Assembly: GCA_015143735.1 (NCBI GenBank)
Contig: VKHC01000650.1
Coordinates: 1 to 10,371, forward strand
DNA length: 10,371 bases
Direction: 5' to 3'
DNA from: Synura sp. LO234KE
Lineage: Eukaryota; Sar; Synurophyceae; Synurales; Mallomonadaceae
The notes under the pieces were generated by a model that had not been told where the DNA came from, searched no databases, and was given only the letters and a program-made list of their open reading frames with translations. Positions 7,472 to 10,371 of this stretch are shown here, piece by piece. The position numbers were made by a program, and so were the translations under genes. Position 1 is the stretch's first letter; the number at the start of each line of letters is the position of its first letter.

Positions 7472-8635
7472 AATCGAAGCAGTTTCCCCGCCAACTGTAA
7501 AAATTCAAGCTCATTCTTTCTGGACTAATAATAAATCATCTGACCGATTTATGCAGGAATTAATCTTACTAATCGTCTTCTATTCTTGCTTACTAATTTT
7601 CAACTTAAGATTTTTCGAGGAAATGTATTCCTCGTAGGCGCTACTGGACCTTATAAGGAGTTTCAATTGATTAGTCAGGAGTAGGGTTAATGCACCCAAT
7701 AGCGTATTTTATGAAGTATTACTTAGTCGCCGAAAATGTAATATTGATTGCTACAAGGGGAATTACAGTGCACGACAGAAAGTGGGGATGGTCGAAAATT
7801 GGCCAGGGGCTCAATTAATTAAGTCTGTAAATAGTAACCAGAGGCTTATAGGACTATTGTAAAACCACCTTCTATGTACAAAGTGGGGAGGAGGGGGAGC
7901 GGTCTGGCGATAGAGTCGTCCTCGTGGACGAGGGAGTGCTACGCCACCACGTAAAACTGGTTCAGTTGTGTTCACGGCCAAACTATGTGCTACAGGAGCA
8001 GCGAGTATACAAGTCGACCACTTTTTATGGTGGCGGTCGGAATTGGTGCGGTCCTCGGCGGGGGAAGTGGGGGCGACCGACTGTGACGCCGCCTCGTCCT
8101 CCTCAAATTTGCGCTGATGGTGTGAGGATTTGTCCCTCCATAGGCACCAAATTATTTCGTTTTACTACTCTCCTCACAACATATCACCAACAGACATATC
8201 TAGTACAACTAAAAATGATTTTGGCGACACTCACTACCCCCACGTGCTACTAACAAGAACTAAGAAATTGGCTGACGTGAATAGTAAACGCAATTATCAT
8301 CCTCCACGCTGGACGATCACTTTTTTGTATCTTGCTTGGCACTATGATACCGTTACAACTCCCTCGATCCTTAAGACCTCTATATCAAGTAAAGTGGCTT
8401 GGAACTATTGGTAACTAGTCAGTATGAGGTAAACCTGAGGCCCTTGGCACAGTTTGGACGGAAATGAAATAAAAACTCAATTATTTAGAAGAAAGTCCAG
8501 TGCATCGCTACGGAATACATTTACCCTTCTGCTTCCTCTTTGCTGTAGCCGTTGAGCTGGACTAATTGTACGCTACAAGAGAAGCACTAGTGGCGCGGAC
8601 CTGTCCCCCGCAATATCAGCGGGTCGCATTCTGAC
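7472..8635. other. Unresolved interval between COA5 and the SAHH-like gene
   Basis: No gene can be fixed. 7472-7850 is AT-rich with nothing recognisable. From about 7850 to 8160 the sequence turns GC-rich and looks coding on both strands. On plus, a frame open from 7852 includes GDRVVLVDEGVLRHH and a possible 45-nt GT...AG intron (7951-7995); another plus frame, 7985-8077, ends in a hydrophobic Gly-rich stretch (FMVAVGIGAVLGGGSGG). On minus, a frame open from 8161 to 7811 includes KFEEDEAASQSVAPTSPAED behind a possible CCATCAG acceptor. None has a good start and they exclude each other. Near the 3' end, AATAAA lies on plus at about 8468 and a small CCCGC/GCGGG hairpin at 8607-8623. Confidence 0.3.
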
Positions 8636-10357
8636 CTAGTAGCGATAAGATGCGGGTTTGTACGGACATCCAGGTGCCACTCCGATATATTGGGCCTGAT
8701 CCGCACTGAGATCCGTTATATTGCATCCCAGTGTCCGATTCATAGCAAACGCTGCTCTCTCCTCGACCACGACCGGGACAGGCAGGACACAATAACTTGA
8801 AGAGGAGGTGGACGTGGACACCGTGACAATATCCTTCTTTATGGCGTGCGCCTGACACACATATTGAAGCAGAAGGAGGACGGGGGCGAGTCGTAGAGCC
8901 TCGAGAGCGGGCGGTGGTTGGGACCTGTGGCGGATCAACGATAAGCGCCTCTCCTCCACCACTCCTGGGCTCTCGCTGCTCGTCGGAACTGACAGTGTGT
9001 AGCGACGTACTGGTCCCTCCTGCACCACGTCCTTCGTCAGCGAATGAAGTCCCGACGTGTTTACACTGGTCTCGCACCCACTGACGTCCAACAACACCGC
9101 CTGGTCCTTTAGGGCCAACAGGACAGTGACGGGGACTATACTCGGTATTCCCATCGTATTCACAATTACGTCAGCCGAAGCGGTTGCGTCGCTCTCTAGT
9201 CTTCGAACTTCAAATCCTTCCATGGCAGCTTGAAGCGCCAGGACTGGGTCATACTCCACGAGTGTCAGCACGGCCCCCGCGGATCGTAGGGCTCTAGCAT
9301 ACCCCTTCCCAACGGCACCGAACCCCAACAGCACCACTGACTTGCCAGATAGATCCGACACGGTGTCAGGGTACTGCCGCATGACGCCCTGACAACTATA
9401 CCTCGACCCATAGATATCGACGATCTTGGAGTTGAGGATGGAGTCACGGGCATCATACAGGTCAACTCGAGCGAAGAGACTCGTCCTTCCGCTCCAATTC
9501 GGAGCCCTCATCCGTCGCAGTCGATCCAGACGCTCGTCCAGCACTCCCCGTCCCATCGCCTCCTCTCCGATCAACACAACGGCTCGCAGACCTCCCGCCA
9601 AATCCAGACCGTGCCTCTCCACACTGGCATTGTATGTCTTCACGAATAATAGAAGCACTTCGACAGGCATCTCCACATGGTCGAATTCCAAAGCACTCTG
9701 CTGTATGGCCTCTACATCCTCGCTCGAAAGGTCGCCACCGCCGCCCGGCACCGCGCGCTCCACACAGGACCGGAATACGTCCCACAGTATCAGCAGGTGA
9801 AGAGCGTCCCCCGAGGCGTCCACTAGTACTTCAGGGCCTCCCTCCTCGAGGTTGGTCTCGTCCTCGAGCCACCGCACCGCGCGCAGCACGCACTCCCACC
9901 GCACTGCAATGCTCCCGCTCGTATCCGCCCCAGTGGCGCCAGGAGGGGGCGGAGGGGACGACCCGGAGGGACGATCGGTGTGCTGGGCGAAGACGGCGAT
10001 CCCCATCTCCACTGCCGCTGCAGCCACGCTGTCATCCAACTCAAAGCCAAATGGAGCAGCAGCAGCAGTTGCTGAAATTTTCTGTGAAGTGGTTGGTGCG
10101 CACCACTGAACGTTACATCCCAGCAACTGCACGGCCTCCACCAACACAGCGTGCGTTTCATTCACAGGAGAACACACAGTCACGCGGCGACCTTGAACTT
10201 CAGACCACGAGCTGGGACTAGCCTTCATGTCCACCAAAATATGATTAATGCAATGCATTTGCTTCTTAACTTTGTCGATTTTCTCTTTTCCTATGGAGGC
10301 TAGTTTCATGTCGTCCACCAAATGTGAACTCGAATACAATTGTGGTAAATAATTCAT
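8636..10357 (-). CDS. Degenerate S-adenosylhomocysteine hydrolase-like protein, probable pseudoenzyme (573 aa)
   Basis: The fold is recognisable end to end. There is an SAHH-type start (DMKLASIGKEKID), NVQW (residues 82-85), LLGFGAVGKG NAD-binding loop (343-352), VEYDP (367-371, keeping the NAD-ribose Glu), ALQAAMEGFEV (374-384), and the family's C-terminal end PYKPASYRY (565-573) with its NAD-contacting Lys and Tyr. A segment at about 207-252 matches the insertion of plant- and bacterial-type enzymes. Key residues are missing: LHMT reads SPVN (63-66), EETTTG reads EEAMGR, the Lys and Asp of TKSKFDN become Asn309 and Val313, the GHFD His is Gly427, and MGHPS is absent. SAH hydrolysis is therefore unlikely; a regulatory, IRBIT-like or tetramer-poisoning role is conjecture. 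It is longer than usual (about 430-485 aa) owing to Pro/Gly- and Ser-rich insertions. The gene is GC-rich and uninterrupted. A 3' splice-like TATATTGCAG ends at 10361, so an upstream exon may exist beyond the window. Confidence 0.85.
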   Translation of the reverse strand: MNYLPQLYSSSHLVDDMKLASIGKEKIDKVKKQMHCINHILVDMKASPSSWSEVQGRRVTVCSPVNETHAVLVEAVQLLGCNVQWCAPTTSQKISATAAAAPFGFELDDSVAAAAVEMGIAVFAQHTDRPSGSSPPPPPGATGADTSGSIAVRWECVLRAVRWLEDETNLEEGGPEVLVDASGDALHLLILWDVFRSCVERAVPGGGGDLSSEDVEAIQQSALEFDHVEMPVEVLLLFVKTYNASVERHGLDLAGGLRAVVLIGEEAMGRGVLDERLDRLRRMRAPNWSGRTSLFARVDLYDARDSILNSKIVDIYGSRYSCQGVMRQYPDTVSDLSGKSVVLLGFGAVGKGYARALRSAGAVLTLVEYDPVLALQAAMEGFEVRRLESDATASADVIVNTMGIPSIVPVTVLLALKDQAVLLDVSGCETSVNTSGLHSLTKDVVQEGPVRRYTLSVPTSSESPGVVEERRLSLIRHRSQPPPALEALRLAPVLLLLQYVCQAHAIKKDIVTVSTSTSSSSYCVLPVPVVVEERAAFAMNRTLGCNITDLSADQAQYIGVAPGCPYKPASYRY

Positions 10358-10360
10358 ACG

Positions 10361-10371
10361 CTGCAATATAC
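10361..10371 (-). other. Possible 3' splice site upstream of the SAHH-like ATG
   Basis: On the minus strand the last bases of the window read GTATATTGCAG, then CGT and the ATG at 10357. This resembles an intron 3' end, so the SAHH-like coding exon may begin at 10360 with a further 5' exon outside the window. The family N-terminus begins only about 16 residues after this ATG, so little coding sequence would be missing. Confidence 0.35.

Noticed and set aside
8607-8623. CCCGC/GCGGG hairpin as a transcription terminator of the SAHH-like gene
   Set aside because: The stem is only five pairs with no T tract, and hairpin terminators are not expected for a nuclear gene.
9634-10221. Plus-strand 195-codon open frame, Arg/Pro-rich
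   Set aside because: It lies wholly antisense to the SAHH-like gene, whose family match is clear, and shows only the low-complexity composition expected of a GC-rich shadow frame.
10358-10366. TTG start three codons upstream of the SAHH-like ATG
   Set aside because: Eukaryotic translation should use the ATG at 10357, and the upstream bases look like an intron 3' end.

Overview
This is a nuclear segment from a eukaryote. Several reading frames only join up across short GT...AG introns of about 44-220 nt, and AATAAA motifs lie behind two of the genes. Two minus-strand proteins (731-1176 and 5770-6855) begin with a signal peptide and then a basic stretch with few acidic residues and an early Phe. 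This resembles the bipartite presequences of algae with complex red-lineage plastids (the ASAFAP type of stramenopiles, cryptophytes and haptophytes). A photosynthetic stramenopile-like alga is my best guess; the species is not identifiable from sequence alone.

Layout: 1-730 has splice-like signals and fragments of open frame but no gene I can fix. 731-1176 (-) is a three-exon gene for a roughly 103-aa signal- or plastid-targeted acidic protein. It is divergent from 1322-4768 (+), an eight-exon gene for a roughly 794-aa coiled-coil protein with a disordered, low-complexity C-terminal half; one of its introns carries three 32-bp tandem repeats. 4769-5769 is mostly non-coding, dense in inverted repeats, and includes a 57-nt near-perfect hairpin flanked symmetrically by 7-bp direct repeats. 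5770-6855 (-) is a complete type I methionine aminopeptidase with a targeting presequence. It is divergent, over 275 bp, from 7131-7459 (+), a three-exon gene for the twin-CX9C cytochrome-oxidase assembly factor COA5/PET191, in which the ATG alone forms the coding part of exon 1. 7460-8635 is unresolved. 8636-10357 (-) is a long S-adenosylhomocysteine-hydrolase-like protein that keeps the family's NAD-binding core and C-terminal end but has lost most of the catalytic and substrate residues.

The genes do not form an operon or obvious pathway. The methionine aminopeptidase and the COA5 homologue are both organelle housekeeping genes on a shared intergenic promoter region. The most interesting item is the degenerate SAHH-like protein, a probable pseudoenzyme. 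The small targeted protein and the hairpin with flanking repeats are next. No defence-type or mobile gene system was recognised.
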